A stretch of 64,000 nucleotides of DNA from Kitagawia praeruptora. Taxonomy: Eukaryota; Streptophyta; Magnoliopsida; Apiales; Apiaceae. Shown in pieces: positions 22,986 to 36,051 of this stretch. The DNA lies in contig CM075351.1 of NCBI GenBank assembly GCA_037693485.1, forward strand, positions 156,740,501 to 156,804,500, written 5' to 3'. A model generated the notes under the pieces. It was not told where the DNA came from. It made no database searches and saw only the letters and a program-made list of their open reading frames with translations. A program made the position numbers and the translations under genes. Position 1 is the stretch's first letter. Each line of letters starts with the position of its first letter.

Positions 22986-24229
22986 ACGATTCACAAAATT
23001 CGGATAGCCTTGATAGTGCCAATTTTGTGTAATGACTAATTTCGACTGTTCCTTCTGAGACTAGTTGTTAGGTAGACTGGCATTTAGAAGCATCGACTAT
23101 TAGGACGAATATGTACCGGGAAAATATGGCCTGTTTCAGTTTGGGAATTTTGATTTCCCTTCTAGGGGAGGTATATATATTTGGTTTCTTTTCAATGATT
23201 AAACTCCCAAGTTAATTTCAATCATTTCGTTAATATAACTGTTTATGGTTCCACCCGCTTGGATGTTCCTAGAAATATTCTTAGGGTATCGAAATGGATC
23301 TTCTTAGTATCATTAGTGGGTGGATAGATTGACTGAAATTCCCCTGATTCTAGAAAGAACTTCAACAATCTGGCAAACCTTGTCTTTCTGATTATCTGAA
23401 TACGTCACCGAAGAGTGGAAATTGGAGCGAACCCCGTGAATTGGGTAAAGTAGCCGCTATGCGGGTTGGTAGACAGACACCGATTATTACGATTGATTCT
23501 AGAGATAAACTGATGAAGTTGAGATAGGATGATAAAAAGAGAAACGTAGTTAAGAAACGAGCCGGACTGAGAAATTTCGGGATTGACTTAAATAAAAAGG
23601 TTGTTATGCCAGAAGTGTTAAGCTTTTGTGGCACGTGAAATTGATAAGAATAGTTGAAAGAATATAAAAGTAAAGGAAGGTGACCAGAGACGGTACCGAG
23701 AAGTCGATTAAGACTTATATGGAGTAAAGTTTTGAAAAGATCAAAAGGTATCAAAGTAGAAGGCATTATGCCAGCAATTGCTAGAAAAGTAATGCTATTA
23801 GCCGACCCCTAAACTCACATATTTTAGCATGGCCAGTTGGGGCCAAGTCACTAAAGATTATCAAGTGACTGAACCAGCAAGGTAAGGACAAAGCGGGGTG
23901 CTTCTAACCAAGTGCCAACCGCGAAGACTTTTGATATAAAATGAATTGAGAAACATGATGATGGATTTTATATATGCCATGGACGTATTAGGATTGAGGA
24001 TAGTGACCAATAAAGAGTTACGAAGATTGTCAAAGATGGCGTAGTATGATGCAAAAATGTTATCTGAAACTTAGTGTCCTCAAGAGGAGCATTAGGCACT
24101 AAGAGATTCACATTGAACACGACCAATATCTTCCAGAACATCCTTGCTACCATTACCAAGTTCTGTAAGAAAGACAGATAGACGTAGGTTGTCTTTTGGA
24201 AGGTCATATAGACTGGCATTTGTTTGAAA
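22986..24229. other. E3 decayed internal region, no clear gene
   Basis: No domain can be assigned. The stretch is shared, inverted, with E6 (for example 23330-23820 with 63230-63470; the minus-strand frame at 63246-63452 corresponds to the broken + frame here), so it is a stable part of the family rather than random flanking DNA. Confidence 0.5.
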
Positions 24230-25000
24230 GAAGAGGTTAGCATTAGGCTACCTATAGATTATAAAGATGAGAATGATTGAAAAGAGACTCTTATTAAGGA
24301 TATATGATTGAATTGCCAAGTACAGGATGTAAGTATTCCTTGAAAACAAAATTGAGGATAGAATGTCCATAGATTAAAATGAACCCTGGGGGATGCACAA
24401 AGGATAGCATCACCCCTAATAAAGACATGGTGAAATCAGACGATATAAGTTGAATCGACCAAGGTATCAATAACCAGTAAGGATTTGTGGAAAGGAGTCT
24501 CGAAAAGTACATAGACAGAATTGTTATAGGATTGATTAATAATGTTTGATATACCCTGTAACCAGAAGATACAGGAAGAATGATGAGGATGGCCTAAGAA
24601 ACCTTATAAGGGAAGTGGTAATATTCTAAATTTCAAAAGGGAAGTTTGGTAAGGAATGTATGACATAGTAACAATGAGGCCAGATGAAGCACGTGTAAAA
24701 CCATGAGGAAGTGTGGATTGAACCAATAAGGTTAAGATTATCCTAAAACAAGAAGGGAGTTAAGTAAGGAAATATCATACGTATGATTGGGAGTACCTGT
24801 AGTAATGTTCACACCAGAAAGGTGGAAGCAATGACTTTCAGAAAAGACTGGAATATGTTTACTCTCATTTAGCAGAGTTCAAGGGAGGATGCTTCCATCC
24901 TAATTTGGAATAGATCCGGAAGACATTGATCTCAAGAAATTATTGTATTCAGGAAAGGCCAATGAGGTGGCCGACACTTTCAGTACAAGAGAGTAAGGAT
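24230..25000 (+). pseudogene. E3 RT palm and RNase H end, heavily decayed
   Basis: RLPIDYKDEN (24247 onward) matches the E1 motif RLCIDYRELN. Near 24510-24545 the frame reads YIDRIVIGLINNV where E1 has CVIVFIDDILI, so both catalytic Asp residues are Asn. Remnants of the segment after it (EDTGRMMRMA) follow, and the RNase H end appears at about 24955-24985 as GKANEVADTFS (compare GKANVVADALS). Many stops and shifts occur; the protein cannot function. Confidence 0.7.
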
Positions 25001-27217
25001 ACATGTTCATACTAAAGAAATAGCGTGAAAATGAGAAGGGCCTTGAAGGTCAGAATGTGATGGAAGAATTTACGTTCCCCTGATGATTGTACAAGGGGTA
25101 ACTATAAGGATAGTTGAAGTAAAAATTTGATTCCTGATTTTGTCTGCAGCACATTACCGACATTAGAAGGTTCTGCGACAGGCCAGACCAAATTCCCCAA
25201 GCGACTCTCCTTTATATTAGGAAGAGAGAGAAGAGATGAGGTAATAAGAGATAATTGAATACAGAAGATAGATGGATACTGATATTGATAAGCTAATTGG
25301 ATGATGATGAATGACAAGCAAGTTTATGTTGGTGTAATTCTGTGCAAACAAGAAAGAGAATTATGAGATTGGCAAGTGATTAAGCAAACCGCTAAGCTTC
25401 TAGTCTTATACTGGAGACATATGATTAATAATCTCACCAGCTTGTTCCAGCTACGATGCTGAAAGCTTTCCTGAAAATTTTATCTGCTTCATGTAATATC
25501 TACGTCAAGTTTAGGAAGCGTTCCTTATGGATAGGGAATAGTGATTATTTTGTTTTCCTAGAGGATCTTGAATTAATAATCATGAAAACCGTATGTTTAG
25601 CTATTAAAGCACTGCGTAAACGATAAGCAATGATGACCCTTCTGAGAAATTAGGTGATAACGATGGTGGAAATGTTGAATGGACTCTAAGTAGAGAAATC
25701 GTCCAGGGTTATTTCGGATGGTTTAAATTTGGAATTATGCGATAAATGATAATGTCATGATGGTGCATAAAATGATTATAGTAGAAATGAAAACCAAGTG
25801 ACTAATAGAAATGAATAAAGAGTTGAGGATCAATAAAGGAGTTAGATATGCGGACTTCTGAGAAACCCCAGCAATAAAGCTAGAAAGGTATGAAATTGAC
25901 CTGGCAAAGGTTGTTGGTCACAACGGAAAATTGAAAATTTAAAGTATGGATGACACACGGATTGACTTCCTTTAAGTTGAGAGAAAATTTAAGGAAATTT
26001 GGAATAGATTGATTAAGCAATAAGGAGACTCATGGATCGAGAAAGTGAGAATTTAGGAGGGTTAAACAAAGGAAAGTTTAACCCCAAGAATGATTATTGA
26101 GTAAATGTGATAGGATACCAATAAGAAGGTGCCAAGTACAAAGGACGTCTTGTTAATGAGATAACAATGGAGGTAAATAACAAAAGTGAATAAGGATCAG
26201 ACAATAAGATAGATGTGATTGATATAGAAAAGATTGGAAAGTAATTGTGGAACGTGAAGCAAGGAATGTTATGAATGGATTGATGAATGGGTTCTCTAAC
26301 GAACTCTCGGAATGACAACCTGATAGTGTTAAGTATTACGAATATGAACGAGCTAGTAGCGTGTCATGGAACGTCAGTAACAACGACGTCAAGCGAAAAA
26401 TCTAAGGTTTAACCTGGAAGGTGAAAGGATTTCCAAAAAGTAAGTGTTGCTAAGATTGAATAAGAGAATAGGTTCATAGGATGATGGACAGAGCAGCGAG
26501 GATATGTTGACACGTGAGAGTACGATAAAGTAGTATTGGATACGATTGTGATTATTTCTCTTCTCCGTTGAACCTCTATTGTTCAGAGGTAAATTCTAAG
26601 TATGATATTTTGCAATCCTGAGAATTTTCTATAATTCTGTAAAATTCTTCTTCTTTTCTTCTCTCTTATTCATCTTCTTTATGAATTGAGAAGAACAACT
26701 CTTTAAGGAGGGGAGGTACTGCTACGTGACTATCTGTCTGTGTGATAGAAGTCTAAGTAGAATACCATAACTTGTTTAATTGCTTGTCAAGTACTAAAGG
26801 TTGGCCACCTTCTGTACTAACTATGCAATATAACAAATGTTCGCTGATCACAGTGGTCTCTCAATAAATTCCTCTAATTCTATATATTGATCGAGATTGC
26901 GAAGATTAAAGCAATCAGGAAATGCATAATTACGAGTGAGGTTATCTCCGAAATTCGTAGCACGATAGTGATACCAAAGTCACTACCAATACCAATAAGG
27001 AAAATAGTATATGACCGAGTAAGAGCATAACCCGGATAGTGTGCTGTACGAAAAGTGGCAGGGATTAATGAAAAAAGGGTAAAGGATGTATTGTAGCACT
27101 AGTAAGATGTGTTGAAAAAGGATACGGATTGATTGAGGATTGACTGGAGAACTGGAAAGTGAAATAACCAACAAGTACTCAATTGTCTTCTACCTGATTC
27201 CGGGACGGAATCCTTTT
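25001..27217. other. E3 3' internal region; integrase not recognisable
   Basis: No HHCC finger, DDE core or chromodomain can be read. A block near 25300-25370 (tgacaagcaagtttatgttgg) recurs in E4 (34260-34300, inverted) and E6 (61700-61745, inverted), so this 3' segment is shared by three elements. It contains many stop codons in all frames. Confidence 0.5.
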
Positions 27218-27230
27218 AAGGAGGAGAGAC
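27218..27230 (+). other. E3 polypurine tract
   Basis: AAGGAGGAGAGAC directly precedes the 3' LTR TG, after the conserved inverted repeat GATTCCGGGACGGAATCC (27197-27214). Confidence 0.85.
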
Positions 27231-30200
27231 TGTAAGGACCCAGATTTTTGGTAGAATTAAAACTTTTCTTATGTAATAATATAAGGAGTGAACGGTGGTT
27301 ATGACTGCAATGTAACGAATGTCTATTAAATGAATGGGATGGATTTAAATTCAATTATTTATAGGTCATGAAGAATACTTTGGTTGACAGCATAGATAAG
27401 AATGATCTATCTCCTAAGGATATAAGTATATTATTCCAAGAAAGATTATTCTTGTGTCATCTTAATCAATATCTGTTATTAGTCCAGTGGTTCCGAAAAA
27501 GGGTTAAGGAATGCCCTAAAGGGGACCAGGGCATTATTAGTATATATAAGGAATAAAAGGAATAATGAAGTGTGAATAGTGATTTTGGTGGATATGGGTA
27601 TATTATTTGACGACACTATATAGAAGTATTCAGAACGGATTTTCGAGTTCATATTCATGATCCAGGGACAAGATAAGTGTATGTAAACGATATCGGATTC
27701 AGAAAAATAGCACTTTCATTTTCTCCGAGATTTCCCTGGACACTGCAAGACTTAAGGATTTATAAAAGGGATTTAAGGAATTTAAATTCGAGAAGTATTA
27801 AGTAAGATGGAGGATGGTTTTATAATCATTAAGAAGGTTTTCGGTAAAACCCTAACTAGAAACGAATGAGTTATTCCTCCGAACAAGCAAGGAAATTGAG
27901 TAATAACCGGACAAAGAAGCGAACAAAATAACCAAGAGACAAACAAGTGCAATTGGTGGAAAAAGGAGAAACCTAAGTGACATGTTTGTAAGTCAACTAC
28001 AAACTAGGTGGTATAAGTGCACTTTTGCAAAAATGGACTTGTTTAATGGGGAAGCAACACTTGGACAAGTAAGAGGTTGACAAGTGGCACCAATAGATGG
28101 TTGCCAACACAAAAGGAAGAGATGCATCTAAGATATATACATAGAAACACATGCATTAAGCCATTTACACAACAAAAACACAAACAAACACCACCATCTC
28201 TCTTGTTCATAAAAACTCTCGGCCAAGAAAAAGGAAAAAGGGGGGAGAGCTTGCCACCATCCATTCACTTCAACCTATAGCTTAAAATGAAGCTTGAGAC
28301 TAGTAGAAGGTAAACCCAAAACCTTAGCATCATCCTTTGAGTTTTTCATTTTCAAAAGAATTATGAAAGTGATGATGAATAGTAACTAACATTCTTGTTT
28401 TGATTTTGATCTTTAGTTTATGGCTTCCAAAGGATAGTTTAAGCAAGGTTTAGGAGTTGTAAGAGTACATTAGCACTATCAAGCTTCAAACAAAGGTATA
28501 ACACTTGAAACCCTTGGATGAAACATGAGTTTTCATGGAGTTTTATAGTTATATGCATGTTTAAGACATTAAGTTTATATTTGGGCTTTGATGATTGTTA
28601 AATTAGTTTAGATGAATGGAAAGACATTGCTTGGTCTTAGTTCATGGTAGAATAACATGTATATGTTGTTTGGAGTGGGAACTATGATTATTGGATGGTT
28701 TGAAATTTGGAAATCATGTAAACATAGCCGTCGTAATGCCCGATTGTCGTTAGCCTTAAGAAACCGTGAATAGCAGTAGCATTACCTTACTGTCCAGTCC
28801 CGGATTTTGCTATGTTTAGTTAGTTCATGTCACGATCTTCGTTTTGATATAAAGATCGAGTGAAATGGATATACGGTTTAGGAGTTATGGTCGAATTAAG
28901 ATAAGTGGTTCGTAAACGAGAGCACCAGTTCGTAATCAGAATTGAACCTGTATAAATTCGGTAATGCAGTAGCGAACCATCGTAATTAAATACTAGAGAT
29001 GATAAGGAAGGTGTGAGAGAAAACCTTGCGTTAAAAGGATCGTTTTACGATTTTATAAAAATGTTCGAATCAAGGTTAAACGCGAACGAACCCCTAGAAG
29101 CATGCTTGATTATGACTTTGGTTAATAACTTAGAAAACGGACGATAAAACTCGTAGTACAATCTTGATTCGTAAATGATTGATATTAAAACTTACATGGC
29201 TTAAGTACGTATTAAGTGTGGGTACAATGACGGGTCATAATAGCGAACGTATGTCGAACCGCATCGGTGATAAAAAGAGTTACACTAAGAGGTGTATAAC
29301 GAGATAATTCGAAAACGTGTTTCGACTTAAGTGAAGTCTATATTTAATCTTGTAAAGTGTTAAGTGATTAATCCCGAATGCCTTGGCTATTTATAGATCG
29401 TCAGGCTGACCCGGGACACGCTACCACCACCCTTACCCGCACTCGCTTTCCAGGCAAGTTCAAATCCTTCTTTAAGGCTGTTGTTGTGAATATATATATA
29501 TATATGTTTTCTGTTACAGTACATATGCCATAGCTTGCATGCCTACTTTCAAAGTCATATTGATATACTTGTTCCCTGAATTATTGTTGGCTTATAAGCT
29601 AGATAGTTATTATATCAGTTATAAGCCGGAAATTACTAAGACCCTTAAGCGAAGGGCAGTTGAGTCTCATTCTTTGATTATAGACCGGGAGTCGTTATTT
29701 CTTGATATATTGATATTATTTTCAGGGGAAAATATTTAAATAAATATTTTCCATTTATTATCTGGTAAATATTGTTCGGAATATTCCTCGGAGATTATGT
29801 GATAAATATTATTCGGAATATTCAGCCGATATTTATTTATTTGATGAATACTATCTTTAATATTCATCTAAGGTCGATTTAATATTCGAATATTATTTCG
29901 AACCCTCATTTAAGTTATTTACTTAAAGAATATTCATTCTTAATTACTCAATAGATATTATTTTGAATATTCATTCGAGTTTATTTATTTAATGAACATT
30001 ATGTTAATATTCATTCAAGCCTTATTTATTTAAATGAATATTATTTCGAATATTCATTCAATCTCTATTTATTTCATAAATATTAGTTGAGCATTGATTC
30101 GAACTCTCAGCTAAGTTATTTACTCAGGGAATGTTCATTCTTATTTCTTCGATAAATATGATTTTGAATATTCATTCGAGTTTATTTATTTAATGAATAT

Positions 30201-32111
30201 TATTTTAATATTCATTCGGGCCTTATTTATTTAAATGAATATTATTCCGAATATTCATTCAATCCCTATTTATTTTATAAACATTAGTTGAACGTTGATT
30301 CGAACTCCAGACATTCGATAAATATTATTTCAAATTTTCCCTTGAGGCGATAAATATTATCTTCGACATTCGTTTAAAGTCGATTCAATTGTTGAACATA
30401 ATTTCAAATATTCATTCGATAATCATTTCTTCTATAAATATTATTAAGTGAATATTCATTGGTTGTTCAATGAATATTGTCTCAATTATTCAGTTGATCA
30501 TTATTTTATCAATAAGTATCATTCTTAAATATAATATTCATTATTGATTCAATGAATATTATTTCAATTATCTGTTTGAGGATTATTTCATCAACAAATA
30601 TTATTATTAATTTGAATATTCATTATTTGTGCAATAAATATTATTCAGAGTATTTACTCAAAGATTATTCCAAGCAACCCTTTTTCAATATCTGCGACTA
30701 ATAAATATTCTTGGAATATTTATTTGATTCTTCTAACTCGTTTCAAAAATGATTTACTTCATTCACATAGTATAATTGACCTTCGAATATTATATAAATT
30801 ATTTCAGAGACTTAATACTATTATTATATTATCAAGGAAGGTTCTCAAACTCTACTCTTCGTTCAATCCTGCCTTTCAAATAATAAGGGAACCTTAATTG
30901 GGAAATGTTATTTATCTTGTGACTGCCCGGTCATAAATTATTCATTTCGTTCGCAACTTGGTTGCTATTATTCATGGAATTGTGTATACCCACTCATTAT
31001 TCGAGGGGTAAGAATGTTGGAACAAGTTGGTATCCATTAACAAGCAACGGCTTGGGAAATATTGGTGAATTTTCCTTTCCAATTAGATACGATTACTTTG
31101 TGGAGTCTTATCAACAAGTATTATACTTGGGGAAAGGGAGACGAACTTTACGTTTCAAGTTATGGATGTGAAATGAACTAGGAATTGCATAAGTGACCCA
31201 GTGGCGCCGGTCCAGCAAGTGGCCCAACCGTTGGCCGAGGGGGTTCCAGAGGACGGTAGATAAGTAAATCCGCCGGTGCTTCCTTCTACATGTAGTAAAC
31301 AAGAGGTGGGGAGCATAACATGCGACTGATCATCGTGTAAATGCTATGTCTCCTGGCGCGTCAAACTCCAGTATTAGTTCATCACTCAATGTTGGAAATT
31401 TTCTGCAACATCATCATAGTTGGCAGAGTTGAAAAGTATTTCAAACTGGAATTGCAATATCTTTCTTGCAAGTTCCTATTTTTATGAAAATGATGCTATC
31501 TTGCTTATTTTGGCATAGCATATGCTTCCACAAAATATATACCTGTTGAGTTACCTTGTAACTTCATCCTTTATATTAAACTGGCACTATTTTCACTAAT
31601 GCATGGCATATGATTTCAAAACATATCTTTGAACTGTCATACATATTAGTGCACAATTATATATTGTTGGTGGGCTATTGCTCACCCTTGCTTTATTTAT
31701 CTATATCACAATAACAGCTAGATCAGATGGCCGCGCAAGGCGCACTCAGCGTAAGCAGGTGTTAGCCGTCAGAGGATTAACCGCTGAGGTCATAGCTACC
31801 ATTGTTGAGGATGCAGCTTCTGGTAGGCTAGTTGTTAGCACTTGTACATCAAATGTATTTATAATATGGCTCATACCAATGGATGGCAAAGAGTATGTAA
31901 TGGTAAAATTGTAATTCTTTGGGTTGTAAGAACTCAAACTGATGATTAATAATATTGATGGTTACTCTGATTTCATCTCTAGGACTATAACGGGTGTGTT
32001 TTATGTTGTTGTTTTGGGTCAAAAGGTTGTAATTTAAATTATGTTGGTTTTATGGATGGATATTGAGACCGTAACGACCAGATCCCTGACCCTGGATCTG
32101 GGGGTGTTACA
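27231..32111 (+). repeat. E3 3' LTR, complete, 4881 bp
   Basis: TGTAAGGACCC to GGGTGTTACA. It supplies the 681-bp LTR start missing from the 5' copy, the donor-like CCAGGCAAG (29450-29458), the AT-rich array, and the U5 motif GCGACTGATCATCG (31322-31335). The base after it (32112) continues within E4 LTR sequence, with attca (32112-32116) as the expected but uncheckable target duplication. Confidence 0.93.
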
Positions 32112-34122
32112 ATTCATATCCATCTCATACTCATACTCATATCCATATTCATATACCTTCCCTTTTTACATCAATAATCAAGGAAAACCATTTCTTAACA
32201 ATATAGTAACAATAGCATCACATATATATATTTCATGAAATCAAGTTTCTTTGAAGATAAATAACTTCCAAGTAGGGATAGAAAAGATCTTGCCTGGATC
32301 TCTAAAGCGAGTATGTGGAATCCTGAGTTCGTCTCCCGTTTCTATAGGAACGAAAGGATCACCATTAGTATATATCCCAATTAATCACTTAATCTCTACA
32401 CCATAACACCCTTAACTCATTTTATAAGTTTAACATGGTTTTTATGCACCAAAAGTTTACATGCACTTAACCATTTTTAAACTCGATCTAAGTTTTAGCA
32501 TATTCCACCATTCCCCTTAATAACCACACTCGACTGTAAAACTTCTCAGAAAATATAGATTTCGAATTTTAATGCAAGGTCAACTGATAATGACTCTCTG
32601 TATACCCTACTGCAATGTCCCAAAGTTTTATAATTTTTAAAAATGTCTAAGTATGGTAGTTATAGCCTCAAAGTTGGTACAACTACGGTTTCTCGACTTT
32701 CGAACGCCTTTCACTAAAACTGACTTTTCTCCTAAACCGTTCATCAGATTTTAACGCGCCTTATATCAAAACGATCTATGAACCAAGCTCTATCTCATCA
32801 TGGTCAATTGGTAACTTAGACAGTAGGGTACCGTACGGAGACAGGGGTCCAAAACAGGGCAGATTACATTCTAACGAAAATCGGGCATTATAACGGCTAT
32901 AATTTCATACTTTCCAAATTTTTCTCACCTCCAAAACCATCACCAAACACATACATCAAACCTACACCATGTGGTCATCATACCAACCATGGATTTCCAA
33001 CACAAAACACTTCCATATTTAACTCAAACCACTTACAAACACATAATCATCATAAATCATCACTTATCATAACTTAAATCACCAAGTTTTCTATAACCAA
33101 GCATATATATTCAAAGTAATACTAAAGGGTCTTGAGATTTATACCTCCTTGAAGCTTGACAACACTTAACAAGCCTTGGGTAGTCCTTAAATAACCTTAA
33201 GGTAGCTTGGATCAACTAAATAAATCATAAAAACAAAGTTAGAAATTCGGATTCACTGGACACCAGTTGAAAGAATCGCAAAAACGAAGGCCTTAACTAC
33301 GTTTTCTGGATGAGGTTTCTAAAGGAGAGTTGTAGCGCATCTCACCAGCTTTCCAACCATATAAAGAACACAAAATTCCATTGAGTAATGAAGGAGATAT
33401 GACCGTTTTTCTGAACTGCTCTCTGTTTTGCCGAATTTCAAGAAATGGAGGGGAAGAGGATTTTGCTCTTGTTTTCTAATCTTCTCTTGTACTCATCTAA
33501 TTAATTCTAGAGTCTTATAGATAATTATGGATGGTTATGGAAAAATCTCACTTAAAATGACTAATTTGCCCCTTGGTTTAATGTTAGTGGAAGGTGACAT
33601 CATTTGGATGATCTAATAATTCTTTTTCTTGATTTTTCCTAGGTAATTTGCTAGCACTCTTGGTAATAATAATGTGGTATGTATCCTTGTAATATTACCA
33701 ATCTTGGTTGCTTGGTTTCCATACTCGTCTAATTGTGGTTCGTTTCGAGTATACCTCATTATCTTAGGGGTTTTTGAAATCATTTAACAATCCAAATTCC
33801 ATTGGTATTCTCTTAACTTCATAATCCCCTGGTTAAATCTAAATTCACTAATCCCTCAATCTATAATTCTTATAACATTTCCATGCTTCTTAATATCCAA
33901 TAAAAGCTTATTCGAAATCAAAAATCCTCAAAATCCATATTCAGGAATTTCTGGAATCTATCGTCATTTCGAGTCACTTATTTTCAATGTACAACACTAA
34001 TATGATTTCCGTTTATTCATTTTCCGTTTCCATTATGGAGTACTTATATACCATTTCTCTAAATCCTCGGAATTTACTATTCATGTGATCAATGTAGCTT
34101 TGCAAAAGTTAGGGTTATTACA
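32112..34122 (-). repeat. E4 3' LTR, missing 1510 bp at its far end
   Basis: Matches 38803-40813 over 2011 bp. The missing piece (37293-38802 in the other copy) would lie left of the E3 insertion and was removed by the deletion at 17233/17234. Contains the donor-like motif (plus-strand CTTGCCTGG at 32289-32297). Confidence 0.93.
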
Positions 34123-34135
34123 TCCTTCCCTCCTT
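34123..34135 (-). other. E4 polypurine tract
   Basis: On the minus strand AAGGAGGGAAGGA precedes the LTR start TGTAATAACCC; the conserved GATTCCGGGACGGAATCC inverted repeat lies just upstream (plus-strand 34139-34156). Confidence 0.85.
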
Positions 34136-34731
34136 AAAAGGATTCCGTCCCGGAATCACGCTGAAGATATTGACAAATACCTTTCTCACATTACACCTTC
34201 TAATTCTCATATTATTCCCTCCGTCCTTTAGTTTCTCCTTAAACATCTCTATCTTGTTTTTACAGAAATACACCAACATATACTTGCTTGTCATTCATCA
34301 ACATGCCATTTAGCTTATCAATAGCAATACTTTCACTATCTTTACCTGCAATTTCCTCCTGTTTCAGTCATTCTACATTAGTTCATCTCTCATTCCTCTT
34401 TCAGCTAAGGGTATCGGCCACCACATTGGCCTCCCCTGAATGGTAGTGTATCTCACTTATGGTTTATCTATATTTTGATCTCTATCATGACATAAAATAT
34501 GAACACTTCAATCTTGTTATATCCTGTCTCTGTAAAATCCTCCAGAAATCTGACTAGAATAAGATTCCTTGAAACAATTGTAAGAAAATACTATCTATAA
34601 TATATATTTCCTGTTCGTATCTAATCAAGTTTGTGCTTTTCTCAAAATACTTATTCTCCGTTGCATAGAATTTCCTGGCCCCTAACAGATACCGATTTTC
34701 CTTATCTAGATTGTCAACCTACCTACACCAT
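34136..34731 (-). pseudogene. E4 residual pol: RNase H end sliver, RT and integrase deleted
   Basis: On the minus strand, plus-strand positions about 34395-34440 read HYHSGEANVVADTLS, matching the RNase H end of E1 (HYHPGKANVVADALS), followed by a stop. It lies only ~0.3 kb beyond the gag frame, so PR, RT and most of RNase H are missing. The segment 34140-34390 resembles the E3/E6 3' internal region. No integrase is seen. Confidence 0.7.
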
Positions 34732-36051
34732 TCATTGACCAAGTCGATCCCTAACCAAACATTTATACTTATAAGTGTAAATAATTAAAGAAAATATTTC
34801 ACCTGCATCTGTATCCGGCTTTTTCAACGCTTCTCCTAAGGTCATATTGTACACTCTGGCAGTAGGTCTATTTGAAGCAGTCGTACTTTGTCCTGGCACA
34901 GACGACCCACCAGAACGACAATCTCTAGCAAAATGTCCTAGTTTCCCACATTGATAACACTTGATATCAATTTTGTCAGTTGATGTGCACTGGTTATAAA
35001 AGTGTCCTTTCTGTCCGCACTTAAAGCAAGTTATTTCCGACCTCCTACACACTCCCGTATGATTTCTACCACACTTGCTACAATCTGGTAAAGGTGGTCG
35101 TGCTTGATTAGACTGAAAAGTTCCTGAGGATTTGCCACCTTGATTCACAGTCTCACTAACAGCCTTGTTACTCCCTGACTTTCCCACAAATGGAGATTTT
35201 TTTCCTTTACCAACCTTGCTAAAGTAATTTCCTTCACTTGAACCTCCCTTCTGGCCCTCAAATCTCCTTTTCTTACTTTCTCGACCTATCTGGTTTTGTT
35301 CACTCTCAGCTTCTATAATGGATGCCTTTTGAACTATCGCAGCATAATCAGTTAACTCAAACGGTGCCACTCTCGTCCGTAGCCATGGTTTCAATCCTTG
35401 TTGGAACCTTTTTGCTCGTTGTTCCTCAGTACGCACAAATTCTGGAACAAACCTAGACAATAAAGTAAATTTCGTTTCATACTCGGCCACTGATAGATTA
35501 TCCTGCTTTAATTCCAGAAATTTCATCTCCATTTGGTTTTCCAAATACATAGGGGAGTACTTCTCTAAAAACACCCTAGTGAAACGTTCCCAGGTTATCA
35601 CTCCCGCTCCTTCTAGGTTCTTCTTAGCTTCCTACCAATAATTTGCCTCTCCCTTTAAGAGATAGGTTGCAAAGATCATTTTCTGATCCTCTTCGATCCT
35701 CAACATCTCAAAAGCTTTCTCTATTTCTTTCAGCCATGCTCTGGCTACTACTGGGTCAACAGTTCCCTCAAACTCTGGGGGTTTCAATGACTTAAAGGCA
35801 CGAAAGGAGTTAGCTGCCTGATTAGGAAGAACAGGTGGTGGTTGAGGGTTTTGTGGATTAGCTAAATTCTGCCTTAATAGTTCCATGAATTGATTAAAGG
35901 GATCATCGCCCTGATTTCCTTGTTGGCCAGTTGATTAATTTTCTTCTTCATGATTTTGTTCATTATGAGCATTTTCACCCTGCCTATTATGACTTCCTTC
36001 CTCACTCTCATTCTCCCTTACATTCGCTCTATTATTACGTTTAGGCGGCAT
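34732..36051 (-). pseudogene. gag: E4 gag (Tekay type) with two in-frame stops
   Basis: A frame of 440 codons starts at ATG 36051 (MPPKR, preceded by CAG/AATC as in E1) and ends at 34732. Stops occur at 35935-35937 (TAA, codon 39) and 35632-35634 (TAG, where E1 has the second Trp of NYWW). The gag core matches E1 closely (FKSLKPPEFEGTVDP, ATYLLKGEANYW, MKFLELKQDNLSVAEYE). Three zinc knuckles of the E1 pattern lie at about residues 320-390: CSKCGRNHTGVC, CFKCGQKGHFYNQC and CYQCGKLGHFARDC. The frame runs out where the protease should begin. Confidence 0.9.

Larger units (their letters stand above)
17234..32111 (+). mobile_element. E3: Tekay-related non-autonomous retrotransposon, 5' LTR truncated
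   Basis: Nearly identical LTR copies (17234-21431 and 27231-32111) flank a 5.8-kb internal region with an initiator-Met primer site, a polypurine tract and only broken pol pieces. The right end (GGGTGTTACA) joins E4 LTR sequence exactly, so E3 inserted into E4; the left flank was lost with the first 681 bp of the 5' LTR. A second, inverted copy of the family is E6. Confidence 0.9.

Noticed and set aside
24294..24512. Minus-strand frame in E3 that recurs on the plus strand in E6 (62548-62799)
   Set aside because: The shared sequence is the decayed RT palm region; the other strand carries the RT homology, so this frame is a mirror artefact although it is open in both copies.
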